Below the pieces are notes generated by a model. That model did no database searches. It saw only the letters and a list, made by a program, of their open reading frames with translations, and was not told the origin of the DNA. Shown one piece after another: positions 10,308 through 22,348 of a stretch of 64,000 nt of DNA (its first letter is position 1; each line of letters starts with the position of its first letter). A program made the translations under genes and the position numbers. The stretch comes from Bromus sterilis (taxonomy: Eukaryota > Streptophyta > Magnoliopsida > Poales > Poaceae), in the NCBI GenBank assembly GCA_950022295.1, contig OX465597.1, forward strand, positions 402,819,016-402,883,015. Reading direction: 5' to 3'.

Positions 10308-13225
10308 TCTATTTGCATTAAGCCTAGTTAATGGCTTTAAAGAAGCGCTTTCGGGAGGCAGCCCGCAACGAATTTAGGTTTTATTTTTTGTTTTTCTTCT
10401 ATTTTTAGTGGTCTTGATGATTGTTACTACTTTAGCAACATCATTGTATCTTTACTTTTCAATCTTTTTGCCATTTATAGCCTCATATGACAAGGGAAGT
10501 GAAACTTGTGACATGTTGTCCAAAAAACAGATTCTGTCCTCGTGACTGGAAAAATCACAGAAAAATTCCAGTTCATCTTTTTGAGCTGAAATTTTTCCAC
10601 AGCGTGCTCTATGAAATTACGGAACTTCCGTATGTTATGAGTTTTTTTATTTGAGTTGCAGAAGTATCCCAAAAAAATTCTTTACGACCTGCTGGTCTGT
10701 TTTTCACAGATTTTGTCCTGTTTTGCCTTTTCTTCGTTTTGTAAACCTTATGCTTACTTTTTCTTTGCACAAACTTTTTGGAAATCTTTAGAAACAGTAG
10801 CTATTAAAGAATATCCTTATCTCCAGTAGAGAAAAAATTATTTTATTATGGGTACTAACCTCGCTAATCAGATTATGATGAGTTATGTATGAAGGGAGTT
10901 TTCAAGTGTGCGAAGGAAGATGTTTAAAGAAGATTCAGGAGTGTCAAGCGCTCAAGCTTGGGGATGCCCCCATGCATCCCCAAGAAATATTCAAGGAGAC
11001 ACAAGCGTCTAAGCTTGGGGATGCCCCCGTGCATCCCCTTCTCCATCAACAATTATCAGTTCGTCTTTCGTTTCACTATATTTTTATCACTTCATGCGTT
11101 ATGTGCTATGCTTGGAGCGTCTCACTCTTAGGTTTTATTTTTAGTTTTCTTTAGCTTTGCTTGTTGTTCATAACAAGTTAGAACCCATCTTTCTTTGTGT
11201 GGGAGAGAAACACGCTCCACTTTCAAAATCTAGAACAAAATATAGGATTCTTCATGCTTATCTTTGCTATGAGTGTTCTCTATCTTTTTCATAGCTACTG
11301 CCAAGTTTAGCTCTTAGTTTTCATGCTTATCTTTTTAAGAGATTTTGTTTAGTTTATTTCTGGAACTCTCTTGAGTTTTCATGTTTATCTTGTTTAGAGA
11401 GTTTGCATGTTGCACTGAATTTTGTGTCTTGACTTGGAGTAGGTAATTGAGGTTGCTATTATTTTGTAGTAGTAACTTGCAATAGTTTTGAGGTATTGCT
11501 TTGAGTAATGTTTGGACTTTTGGTGTCAAGAGATTTAGCCTATTAGTGATAGATGTCGTATTTTGGGCAATCCGTGTTTATTTTCAAAACCTACAAAATT
11601 AGTTGAGAACTCTAGCTACTAGATGGATCACTACTCTTTGGAGGGATCGAATATTAGAGTACACTCATGTACCATGAGTCGAGGATGCGCAAGGATAACC
11701 AAATCCCCATACGCTCCTCCTCGGGGTACTTTTCTCTTTGTGAACCTCCTTATTAGATTGAGAGTTACCGATAATAAGTGCATGAGTTCTTCGGACTAAT
11801 GTGAGTAATCCAAAGTTGACACTTCCACCTTCCCATTTTTTTTAGCCTCTCCTGTGTCGTGCATTGCTTTCTTCTCACTCCGAGAGCTGGCGTCCACCTT
11901 CGCCGGTACATCCAAACCCTTGACATGATACGCTCTGTCATCATAAACCTCCTTATATCCTTCCTCAAAACAGCCACCATACCTACCTATCAAGGCCTTT
12001 CCATAGCCTTTCCGAGATACATTGCCATGTAACATCCACCTCTTCATGACTTGATCTTCATGTCATACATGCTACTTGCTTGATCGATGAGTCGCTTGCT
12101 AGTTGGGCCTTTACCTAATCATTTCTACATGACGCGCTAGTATCATTGCATATCCTGCTACCCTGGCAGAGGCATACATTTTCATACTTCATGATAGTTA
12201 CATCTTCTTTATGATATGAGTACTTTTGTAAAGTGTGAAATATCTTCCATACTTTTTGTAATATATAGAGTGTTGCCCCTAAAGTGAGGAAAAGATCCCA
12301 AAGAGGACAAAATTAAAAGATCCCAAAGAGGACAAATGAGAGAAATAGAAAGATCCATTGAGGCCACCAAAAAATACAAAAAAAGAGAAAAATAAATAAA
12401 AAGAGAGAAGGGGGCACACTACTATTCCTTTTAAGAGATCCACACTCGTACTCCCTCTTATATCTTGTACTCCATAGAGATTATCAATCATGCATATAGC
12501 TATGTGGGGAACTTCACACTATAGAACTTAGCTTGTATATTCCGATGATGAGCCTCCTCAAATGAGCTCTAGGTCTTCTTGAGCAAGCAAGTTGGATGCA
12601 CCCCCACTAGTTCCATTGGAGAGCTTACCTTAGCTCACATGTGCATCCGTTGCATGGAAGTCCCTACTGCTCACATCATTCCAACATTAGGCTTTCTCTC
12701 GCCTATGATTGACCTCATTGATGTGAGCCTTTCACACCTTTTTGTCTTCCTCCTCCACCATATTCTCTCTTTTCCATCCTAAGTGTCAACTTTCTTGCTT
12801 ACTCTCATCCATTGCATGAGTGCTCAAAATGTCGAAAAGGAGTGGATCATTTTGACTTGTACCTGGCTAGTGGTCTGGGGATGAGTCAAGATAAGATTCC
12901 AAATAAGACCAAGTGTGAAACTTTAGTAGATTGAGTTCTCAACACAAAAATATTTTTTCTCGTATATCCCTATCCCGTTTCTTGCACGGAAACACCATTT
13001 GGAGACATTCGAGTCACGGACATCGAGAGCCCTTGCACCTTTATGTTCTTATGTTGCTTATTTCAATGCTAAATATAGGCTCTTGCCTGTTATGACTTGA
13101 ATTGAATTACATGACTTGATTGCTTTACTTAAAAGTTCTTATATGATTGTTAGCATGTCACCACAGAAATTATGCTTTTATCATTTACCTACTCGAGGAC
13201 GAGCAGGAATTAAGCTTGGGGATGT
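10308..13225 (+). mobile_element. Athila internal non-coding region with terminal polypurine tract
   Basis: About 2.9 kb without a credible ORF separates protease and 3' LTR, where pol and env-like genes sit in autonomous Athila elements. It starts with the conserved spacer GCGCTTTCGGGAGGCAGCCC (10346), holds two perfect hairpins (10960-11038), and ends with a polypurine tract containing AAGCTTGGGGATG just before the LTR at 13226. Its right two-thirds are repeated at 3000-4981. Confidence 0.75.
10960..11038. repeat. Two perfect GGGGATGC/GCATCCCC hairpins
   Basis: GGGGATGC (10960-10967) pairs with GCATCCCC (10974-10981) across a six-base loop, and the same stem recurs at 11017-11024 with 11031-11038. 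Each is preceded by AAGCTT, so AAGCTTGGGGATG, also part of the polypurine tract at 13212, occurs three times in this region. A structural or packaging role in the RNA is possible but is inference. Confidence 0.85.
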
Positions 13226-13231
13226 TGATAT
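13226..13231 (+). mobile_element. First six bases of the split Athila 3' LTR
   Basis: TGATAT (13226-13231) is the LTR start, as at 4982. The LTR is interrupted here by the Copia element and resumes at 22349 after the duplicated GATAT. Confidence 0.8.
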
Positions 13232-14708
13232 TGTTGGATATGTGCCCCAGAGACAAATTAATAAAGATATTTGTCACATATCCGTTTTGTTCATAATACG
13301 TTTTATACTGTGCTATAACTGTATTACTTGGAAATACTAATACAGGTGTAGTATAAAACATGGTCCGTAGTTTAACTCGGGTAAACTATCTCATTGGGCA
13401 ATTGATTGATCAAGCTTTCCTGATCATGGCGACACTTAAGTCCATTGACAATGAGTTCATATCGTTAAGGGGAATGATGTGATGGACGTACACCCACCTA
13501 AAGTATTGCAATGTGATCGAGTCACATAGTTCAGCATTGCTATGACTTTGTAACGTATGGATTAGTCCTTAGACCGTAATGATCATACGTAATTGTCATC
13601 TATGAGGAGACTTTGATTTGTATCCCACCGCCTGACTGAAATATGTTGGCTATAACGGTGCACTTTGGGTATTCCGAAATAGATGGTTGATGAGTATGTT
13701 AATAGATCAGAGCGGGATTTGTCAGTCCTTGTGACAGGACAGGTACTCTGGGCCCACTCGGTGATATTGCATCAACACCTTGCAAGGACGTGACTAGGTC
13801 ACAAGAGATGCAATGATCATGGACGAGAGAAGTTGTTTGTTGTGAACGAGATGTGAACACGGTATGTAGGATACCGACGATCAAACCTCGGACAAACAAA
13901 GTACCGCGGCACAAAGGGATTACGTCGTATCGTTAACGGTTTCCAAAAGCGATCGAAGTTCATTCGATGGAAGCGCAGGGGCTGTCAAGGATTGTAACCA
14001 GGTCCAACTGACTAGTCATTGGTCAATGAGAAGAGTCTCGACCATGTCTGCTGTTTCCCGGACCGTTAGGGTGTTACACTTAAGGGCAATCGATGCATAG
14101 GACAGTTACGGGATCAATCGGTGAAATAGGAGAAATCACCGGAATAGTTCCGGAGGAGGACGGAATGGTTTCCGGACATTTTGAATAGTTCAAAATAAAG
14201 TTTAATTGTTTTAATAATGTTTTATTATTTAATTATCTGAATTAAAAATTTAAAACATATTAAATAAATTTAAAAAAATAGGAAAAAGTGGACTCCCCTT
14301 GTTTGGAGTCTGCACCTAGATTGGAGTTCTCCACCATAAGGCAGGCCATCGTTCTGCTGGAGTCGGGATCCGTAGCCGTCTTTCTTCCGCTGCTCGCCTG
14401 GTTCGGGGCCCGGGAGGAACATCGATTGTACCGTACGTGTATAATCTCTTCGATGCACTACACCTGTGGTGCTACTTCGTCGCTAGAGGTTTCCCGGGAG
14501 TCATCCTCGCCGGTGATGGTCTTCTACACGACAGGGAGGTCGTAGTTCCGAGTCTACGCCAACCACGTTCGCAAGAACGTTTCCCTCTTTCGGTCTTCAA
14601 AGGTATGAACACCGATTCCCTCCGTTACTTTACATCGCCATAGCATAGATCTTGGGTTCGGGTACCGTAGGTATGAAAAATTTGTGTTTTCTGCCCCGTA
14701 TCCCAACA
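13232..14708 (+). mobile_element. 5' LTR of the nested Copia, promoter region deleted
   Basis: The LTR is 1477 bp. Relative to the 3' LTR it lacks the 239 bp represented by 20756-20829 plus 21758-21922; the junction is at 14287/14288. The missing part contains the only clear TATA box of the LTR (21847-21853), so this LTR probably cannot start element transcription. Confidence 0.88.
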
Positions 14709-15675
14709 GTGGTATCATGAGCTAGCTATGCGTAGATGTATTGTACGGGTAGAACACATCTAGGATATGGGCATCGAATCTTCATTCGTTACCCTCCCAC
14801 GTGTACTCATTTAGCATTGCGGTAATGTTTGATGAAGCGGCCCCCGACCGACCTTACGCGTTTACGCGAGACTGGTTCCACGCTTGACATATGTCTTGTA
14901 CCATATAAAGTGGCTGGGGGTGTCTGTCTCTCTGCATTAGCGATGCGAAGATGTTTGCAACGGAGGGCCCCGACAGGGGTGTAATAGAGACGGATGAGAG
15001 ACGGTGTTGTGGCATGTTTTTCCCAGGATAGAAACGGTTCTCTCTCTCGAAACCCCTAGCAGTCACGTAAAACTTGCACAAGCTAAAGTAGAAAGGCGTT
15101 TCACTTTTCTTTGCATGAAGGGGGGTCATAGGTTGTATGATTTACAGTTTTACTTCCTGTTTTATGCTAGTATGCTAGATATATCGACGGTAGCACGAAA
15201 CAGTACCATCTCTCACAATACCAACATTGTGTTCTCCCTTGGTGGGCACCGCCTGGAAGGTTCTCCCATATGGCTTGATGCTCCGTACATACCGGAGTTG
15301 TCCTACATATTAAAACGGAGTTCGCATGAGGTTGGGTTCGGCAAGCCTGGCATATGCAGATATGGACTTGCTGAACAGCTAACATCAAGGTTCGATTGGC
15401 AGGCTTGACGTATGTAGATGCGGGCCTGGAACACAGGAGACCGAAAGGTCGAGCATGAGTCACATGCCTGATGTGATGGGCTTAGAGGCCTACCTGGTTC
15501 GCATACTGATGGCCGTGACGATCGGGGGAGGTATGGGGGCTGGGATTTTGTAATCACTTAGTTAAATTGAGAGGTGTTTATCTAAGTGGGAGCTTTCTAG
15601 AATTTTGAGATTAAATTGAAACTCCACATTATGAACAAAATTCTAAATATGTATCCTTGTGAATCAACCTTGTAG
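14709..15675 (+). other. Copia untranslated leader with primer-binding site
   Basis: The leader opens with TGGTATCATGAGC at 14710-14722, a tRNA-iMet-type primer-binding site with one extra T compared with the usual TGGTATCAGAGC. The remaining ~950 bases up to the gag start contain only short chance ORFs. Confidence 0.7.
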
Positions 15676-18600
15676 ATGGCAGCACCTCGCCCCTCGTTCA
15701 ACTTAGGATGATTCCTAGAGAAAGATAAGCTAAAAACAGATGGGACAAACTTCACCAACTGGTTCCGCACCCTGAGGATTCTCCTCGTTCCCCTCAAGAT
15801 GGCATACGTACTAGAGGACGCGTTAGGTGACGTACCAGCAGATGATCCCAGTCAGGACGAGAAGAATGTCTATCTCTCCAGGACTGATGATTACAACCTT
15901 GTCCAGAGTGGCATGCTCTACTCCATGGAGGCTGAGCTGCAGAAACGTTTTGAGAGGATGGGTGCATATGAGATTATCACCGACCTCAAGGCAGTCTTCG
16001 CACCTCAAGCCAGGGCTGAACGGTACGAGGCTTCTGAAGCCTTCTTCTCAGCAAAGATGGACGAGCACGGCAGCGTGAGTGAGCACGTAGTCAAAATGTC
16101 TGGCTACGTTCAGCGCTTGAATGCTCTGGAATGCCAGATTCCAGATGAACTTGTTGTTGATAGGGTGCTGCAGTCGCTTCCCCCTAGCTACAAAGGCTTT
16201 GTGCTGAACTACAACATGAAGGGGATGACCAAAACCCCTTCTGAGTTGTTCGCCATGCTGAAAAGCGCCGAGGTTGAGATCAAGAAGGAGCACGCTGTCT
16301 TCATGGTCAACAATACCACTGACTTCAAGAAGTCAAGCAGGCGGGAGAAGGCCAAGAGAGGTGGCCCCAAGAGGGATGGCAAGTCAGTTGCCGCTCCTCC
16401 CAAGGCATCCAAGCCTAAACCCGGAGTGGAGTGCTTCTACTGCAAGGGTGAAGGTCACTGGAAACGTAACTGCCCCAAGTACCTAAAGGACAAGAAGGCT
16501 GGCAAGGTCGCCAAGAGAGACGCAGGTATATTTGATATACATATCGTTAATCTTCTCTTGACAAGCGCCGGGAACACATCCTGGATATTTGATACAGGAT
16601 CTGTCGCTCATATTTCTAATTCCATTCAGGGACTAAGGAATAGGAGACGCTTGCTCAAAGATGAAGTGATGATGCGCGTGGGGAATGGCTGTCAGATTGA
16701 AGTCTTGGCGGTCGGCACGAAGCATCTTAGTCTCCCTTCGGGATTGGTTTTAGTTCTGAATAGTTGCTACTATGTACCCGCGTTGAGTGTGAACATCGTT
16801 AGTGGCTCTTGCTTGAAGCGAGACCGATATTCTTTTAAGTCTGATACAATTGGTTGTTCGATTTATAAGGATGAAATGTTTTATGTTCACGCACCGGAGT
16901 TGCATGGTTTATTCGTACTTGATCTCGATGGTGAAGTGTATCACATTAACAATATTGAGGCCAAAAGATTGAAGAATGATGAAGATCATATGAAGATGTG
17001 GCATTGCCGACTTGGTCATATTGGTATAAAACGCATGGAGAAGCTCCATAAGGATGGACTTCTTGAGTCATTGGATTTTGGATCCCTTGATACATGTGAA
17101 CAATGCCTCATGGGGAAAATGACAAGGACTCCATTTAATGGCATAATGGAGCGTGCGGATGTCTTATTGGGGATCATACACTCGGATGTATGTGGACCCA
17201 TGAACGTCCCCACTCGCAATGGTCTTCGTTACTTCGTGACCTTTACTGATGACTTGAGTAGATATGGGTATATTTACTTGATGAAGCACAAGTCTGAAAC
17301 CTTTGAAAAGTTCAAAGAATTTCAGAATAAGGTCGAAAATCAACTCAGAAAGAAAATCAAGCACCTTCGATCGGATCGAGGTGGCGAGTATTTGAGTCAC
17401 GAGTTTGGCAATCATCTGAAGTCTTGTGGCATAGTACCACAGCTTACACCGGCAGGCACACCTCAAAGAAACGGTGTGGCTGAGCAACGTAATCGAACCC
17501 TATTGGATAGCGTACGATCGATGATGTCTCATACTGATTTTCCTGTGTCATTCTGGGGGTATGCATTAGAAACTGCCGCTCATATTCTTAATAGGGAACC
17601 ATCCAAATCCGTAAAGACAACACCATTTGAAGAATGGAATGGCACAAAACCTAAGTTGTCTCACCTGAAGATTTGGGGTTGTGAGGCTTATGTTAGGAAA
17701 CTACAGCCTGAAAAACTTGAACCCAAGGCGGATAAGTGCATCTTTGTGGGCTATCCCAAGGAAACTTGTGGATACACCGTTTACAACAAGTCTGACAGCA
17801 AAACGTTTGTTGCCAAGACGGGACACTTTCTTGAGAAGGAGTTTCTCGCGAAAGAGTTGAGTGGGAGGAAAATAGACCTCGATGAAGTGACTGACCAATC
17901 ACTCCAATTGGAAGAAACGGCTACGGAAATTGTTCTGGAACCATCTTCCACAGTGGGAGCTGAAGAGAATGGCCAGAACGACATTCATAACGATCATGAC
18001 ATTGATGATCATGATGAGAATGAAGAGGAACCTTTTATGCCCCGTAGGTCATCAAGAGTCCGTCAACCTACTGAGTTTTACGGACACCTTGTGAATGCAA
18101 TATCGGCTGATGAGTCGGATGAACCTACAAGTTACAAAGAAGCAATGGAGGGACCCGAGTCCGAGAAATGGCTTGAAGCCATGAAATCCGAAATAGACTC
18201 CATGTACACCAACAAAGTATGGACTTTGGTGGATATTCCCGAGGACCGCAAGGCCGTCGAGAATAAATGGATTTTCAAGAAAAAGACTGACGCAGACGGA
18301 AACGTATCTGTCTACAAAGCTCGACTTGTCGCGAAGGGGTTCCGACAAATTCAAGGAGTTGACTACGAGGAGACGTTCTCTCCTGTAGCGATGATAAAGT
18401 CTATTCGGATCCTACTAGCAATAGCTGCATATCATGATTACGAGATATGGAAGATGGATGTGAAAACTGCATTCCTAAATGGCAACATTGAGGAAGAGTT
18501 GTATATGATGCAACCAGAGGGGTTTTTCGATCCAAGGAACGTTGGTAAGGTGTGCAAGCTTCCACGGTCCATCTATGGGTTGAAGCAAGCATCTCGGAGC

Positions 18601-19646
18601 TGGAATCTTTGATTTGATGAGGTCACTAAAGCTTTTGGATTTGTCCAAAACGTCGAAGAATTCTGCGTCTATAAGAAACTGAGTGGGAGCTCTGTAGCAT
18701 TCCTTGTGTTATATGTAGATGACATATTACTAATAGGGAATGATAAGAAATTCTTAGAGGAAGTGAACGAATATCTGAATGGACAATTTTCCATGAAGGA
18801 CCTAGGTGAAGCTGCGTACATATTGGGGATTAAGATCTATAGAGATAGACCTTGAGTCAGAGCACTTATATTGACAAGATATTGAAAAGGTTCAGTATGG
18901 GTAACTCCAAGAGAGGCCTCTTGCCAGTTATAAAAGGTGTCAAATTAAGCGTGACTCAATGCCCAACCACAGCAAAAGAGAAGGAGGAGATGTCCTCAAA
19001 TCCCTATGCCTCAGCCATAGGTTCTCTCATGTATGCTATGTTATGTACCAGACCGGATTTAGCGCTGGCCATTAGTATGACTAATCGCTACCAGAGTAAC
19101 CCCGGAATGGCTCACTGGACAGCAGTAGAGAACATCCTTAAGTACTTGAGAAGAACCAAGGATCTCTTTCTCGTTTATGGAGGAGTTGATGAGGAGCTCA
19201 CCGTAAAGGGTTACGTTGACGCAAGCCTCGGCTCAGATCTAGATGACTCGAAATCCCAGACGGGATATGTTTTCATGTTGAACGGTGGCGCAATTAGCTA
19301 GAGGAGCGGCAAACAGTCAGTCGTCGCCCAATCTACAATGGAGTCGGAGTATATTTCCGCTTGTGAAGCGTCAAACGAGGCGCTGTGGCTGAAGAAGTTC
19401 GTGATCGAGCTTGGCGTTTTGCCCAGCTGCACTGACCCCGTGGGAATCTTCTGCGACAACACGGGTGCCATTGCTAACGCGAAAGAGCCAAGAACTCACT
19501 CTACAGCCAAGCACATCCTCCGAAAGTTCCATGTGACGCGAGACTACGTCAGGGATGGACACACTAGGATTCACAAGATACATACGGATCTGAACGCAGC
19601 AGACCCGATGACTAAACCTCTTCCACCGAGAGACCATTGGTGTTAG
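15676..19646 (+). pseudogene. Broken Copia gag-pol polyprotein gene
   Basis: Translation would start at the ATG at 15676. Domains in order: gag (UBN2 type, to about 16370), CCHC zinc knuckle (16432-16473), aspartic protease with DTGS (16591-16602), GAG-pre-integrase, integrase with the acidic triad near 17180, 17365 and 17480, reverse transcriptase with YVDD (18712-18723), and RNase H (to 19646). Breaks: in-frame TGA at 15709-15711, in-frame TGA at 18610-18612, a frame change with stop near 18850-18855, and TAG at 19299-19301. The longest open piece, 15799-18612, has 937 codons. The copy cannot make a full product. Confidence 0.92.
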
Positions 19647-20829
19647 ATACATACCTGATGTAAACTAGTGTAATTTGTACTCTAGTGCAAGTGGGAGACT
19701 GTTGGATATGTGTACTAGAGACAAATTAATAAAGATATTTGTCACATATCCGTTTTGTTCATAATACGTTTTATACTGTGCTATAACTGTATTACTTGGA
19801 AATACTAATACAGGTGTAGTATAAAACATGGTCCGTAGTTTAACTCGGGTAAACTATCTCATTGGGCAATTGATTGATCAAGCTTTCCTGATCATGGCGA
19901 CACTTAAGTCCATTGACAATGAGTTCATATCGTTAAGGGGAATGATGTGATGGACGTACACCCACCTAAAGTATTGCAATGTGATCGAGTCACATAGTTC
20001 AGCGTTGCTATGACTTTGTAACGTATGGCTTAGTCCTTAGACCGTAATGATCATACGTAATTGTCATCTATGAGGAGACTTTGATTTGTATCCCACCGCC
20101 TGACTGAAATATGTTGGCTATAACGGTGCACTTTGGGTATTCCGAAATAGATGGTTGATGAGTATGTTAATAGATCAGAGCGGGATTTGTCAGTCCTTGT
20201 GACAGGACAGGTACTCTGGGCCCACTCGGTGATATTGCATCAACACCTTGCAAGGACGTGACTAGGTCACAAGAGATGCAATGATCATGGACGAGAGAAG
20301 TTGTTTGTTGTGAACGAGATGTGAACACGGTATGTAGGATACCGACGATCAAACCTCGGACAAACAAAGTACCGCAGCACAAAGGGATTACGTCGTATCG
20401 TTAACGGTTTCCAAAAGCGATCGAAGTTCATTCGATGGAAGCGCAGGGGCTGTCAAGGATTGTAACCAGGTCCAACTGACTAGTCATTGGTCAATGAGAA
20501 GAGTCTCGACCATGTCTGTTGTTTCCCGGACCGTTAGGGTGTTACACTTAAGGGCAATCGATGCATAGGACAGTTACGGGATCAATCGGTGAAATAGGAG
20601 AAATCACCGGAATAGTTCCGGAGGAGGACGGAATGGTTTCCGGACATTTTGAATAGTTCAAAATAAAGTTTAATTGTTTTAATAATTTTTTATTATTTAA
20701 TTATCTGAATTAAAAATTTAAAACATATTAAATAAATTTAAAAAAATAGGAAAAAGGCTATATGGGCCCATGGGGCCCATTAAGGGAGGAGGGGGTCTCC
20801 CCCCTTGGGCTTGGCGCCAAGGGTGGGGC

Positions 20830-21749
20830 TAAATCTGAGAATGGTTTTAAAATAACCGGGTAAAATAGTTTGGTTTTGTTTATGGGTTTGTTTGGTTCAG
20901 GTATTATTAGGTTGAGATCCTTTTAGTTTGGTTTAGTTTAAGTTTATAGAAAAAGCGGTTTAGTTATAGTCAGTTATGGGCTTAAACAGTTTAGTTGTTG
21001 TGGGTTTTAAATCGTGGGTCATAACCGGTTCCTCGCCCAGGCCTCGACCTCGAGGCGTCGACCACACACCCCCGCTCGAGGGTTTTCTTGAGGCGCCGCT
21101 CGGCCCGCCCGCCTCGGCCACTCGCCCATGGAGGTACGCCAGGCCTCTGGCCACATTCGCGGTGTAGGCCTGGACGGCGCGCTCCTCGAGCCGGCCGCCA
21201 CTCCTCTCGGCGACGTCGACGACAGAGCCGACGGGCGCGAACTCGAGGAAGAGCTGGCACTCGCCGGAGGCTGCGCAGAAACCAAGCCACGGCAGGACGA
21301 GCGGTGAGCTGAGGCTGGACAGGATGTCACCCTCGTGCCTGAGCAGCTCCGCCGCAGCCGCGGGTGCCGACTTGACGGCGAAGAGCGCCAGAGAGATCAT
21401 CGGCGGCGAGGGACACCACTGCGCCGGACGCGCCGTGGTCGAGCGTGTCCAGCTGCCGCTGCATGCAGACCGGTGTCTTCATTTCTTTCTGGACGCTCAG
21501 GTTCTTTGCAGGTTGGGGTTGGGAGGCAGAGATCCACGTCTTCGCTGGTGGGTAACTGTGGTTGATCCACACAGTTATAACCATAGTTTATACAACGGTT
21601 TAGTTCAGTTTAGGTGGAGATGGCCGATGGTTCAGTTTAGTTTTGGTGTGAATGCAATTCTCAGTAGGTTGGTTTGGTTTGGTTTTCTCAAATGTATCAC
21701 GCGGGTTCAGTTCAAGTTTAGTTTAGTTACCCAACCATTCTCAGCTTTA
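20830..21749. mobile_element. Non-autonomous hAT-like DNA transposon carrying a kinase gene piece (Pack-TE)
   Basis: The 17-base terminal inverted repeats TAAATCTGAGAATGGTT (20830) and AACCATTCTCAGCTTTA (ending 21749) differ at one position. They are flanked by the 8-bp duplication GGTGGGGC (20822-20829 and 21750-21757). Removing the insert with one duplication restores a continuous LTR. Eight-base duplications and GGTTTAGTT-type subterminal repeats suit the hAT superfamily. No transposase is present. The GC-rich core (about 21030-21500) contrasts with the T-rich ends and encodes a kinase fragment. Confidence 0.8.
21110..21490 (-). pseudogene. Captured protein kinase fragment (MAPKKK-like N-lobe)
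   Basis: On the minus strand two overlapping frames give kinase subdomains in order: a glycine-rich loop (GASGAVVSLA, near 21434), then after a frame change at about 21395 the beta-3 FAVKSA with its ATP-anchoring Lys, an alpha-C ELLRHEGDILSSL, the hinge region LFLEFAPVGSVVDV, and the alpha-E ARGLAYLHG (about 21120). Subdomain VIb (HRD), DFG and the C-lobe are missing. The pattern resembles plant MAPKKK17/18-type kinases. The donor identity is a guess from motifs; the fragment cannot encode a working kinase. Confidence 0.75.
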
Positions 21750-21846
21750 GGTGGGGCCCACCACCCCCCTTGGGCGGCGCACCCCCCCCCCTTGGGAGTT
21801 TAGTCCCACATGGGGGAGGGGAGGAGGATAGCACCCCCCCTTGGCC

Positions 21847-21853
21847 TATATAA
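21847..21853 (+). promoter_or_regulatory. TATA box in the Copia 3' LTR
   Basis: TATATAA is followed by a GC-rich and then C-rich stretch, the usual core promoter arrangement in Angela-type LTRs. The equivalent position is deleted from the 5' LTR. Confidence 0.6.
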
Positions 21854-22348
21854 GGAGGGGTAGACCCCCCCCCTTTTTCCAACACACCAATATCTCCTTC
21901 TTCCTCCTTCTCCTTCCCGGAAGTGGACTCCCCTTGTTTGGAGTCTGCACCTGGATTGGAGTTCTCCACCATAAGGCAGGCCGTCGTTCTGCTGGAGTCG
22001 GGATCCGTACCCATCTTTCTTCCGCTGCTCGCCTGGTTCGGGGCCCGGGAGGAACATCGATTGTACCGTACGTGTATAATCTCTTCGAGGCACTACACCT
22101 GTGGTGCTACTTCGTCGCTGGAGGTTTACCGGGAGTCATCCTCGCCGGTGGTGGTCTTCTACACGACAGGGAGGTCCTAGTTTCGAGTCTACGCCAACCA
22201 CGTTCGCAAGAACGTTTCCCTCTTTCAGTCTTCAAAGGTATGAACACCGATTCCCTCCGTTACTTTACATCGCCATAGCATAGATCTTGGGTTCGGGTAC
22301 CGCAGGTATGAAAAATTTGTGTTTTCTGCCCCGTATCCCAACAGATAT

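Larger units (their letters stand above)
13232..22343 (+). mobile_element. Nested Copia retrotransposon (Angela/BARE-like), 9.1 kb
   Basis: The element is complete by structure: LTRs at 13232-14708 and 19700-22343, both TGTTGGATATG...CCCAACA; a target duplication GATAT at 13227-13231 and 22344-22348; a tRNA-Met-type primer-binding site at 14710; and a polypurine tract at about 19688-19698. The gag-pol frame is broken in four places. Aligned LTR segments differ at only a handful of bases over ~1.48 kb, so insertion was recent relative to the Athila host. The 3' LTR carries a hAT-like insertion and the 5' LTR a 239-bp deletion. Angela/BARE affinity is inferred from gag-pol order and LTR style. 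Confidence 0.92.
19700..22343 (+). mobile_element. 3' LTR of the nested Copia, interrupted by a hAT-like insert
   Basis: The LTR starts TGTTGGATATGTG after a polypurine tract (AAGTGGGAG) and ends CCCAACA at 22343. Its 2644 bp consist of 1716 bp of LTR plus a 920-bp insert with its 8-bp duplication. It retains the TATA box lost from the 5' LTR. Confidence 0.9.

Noticed and set aside
20822..20830. MULE (Mutator) origin for the kinase-carrying insert
   Set aside because: The duplication fits 8 bp exactly but 9 bp only with a mismatch, and the terminal repeats are short (17 bp), so hAT fits better.
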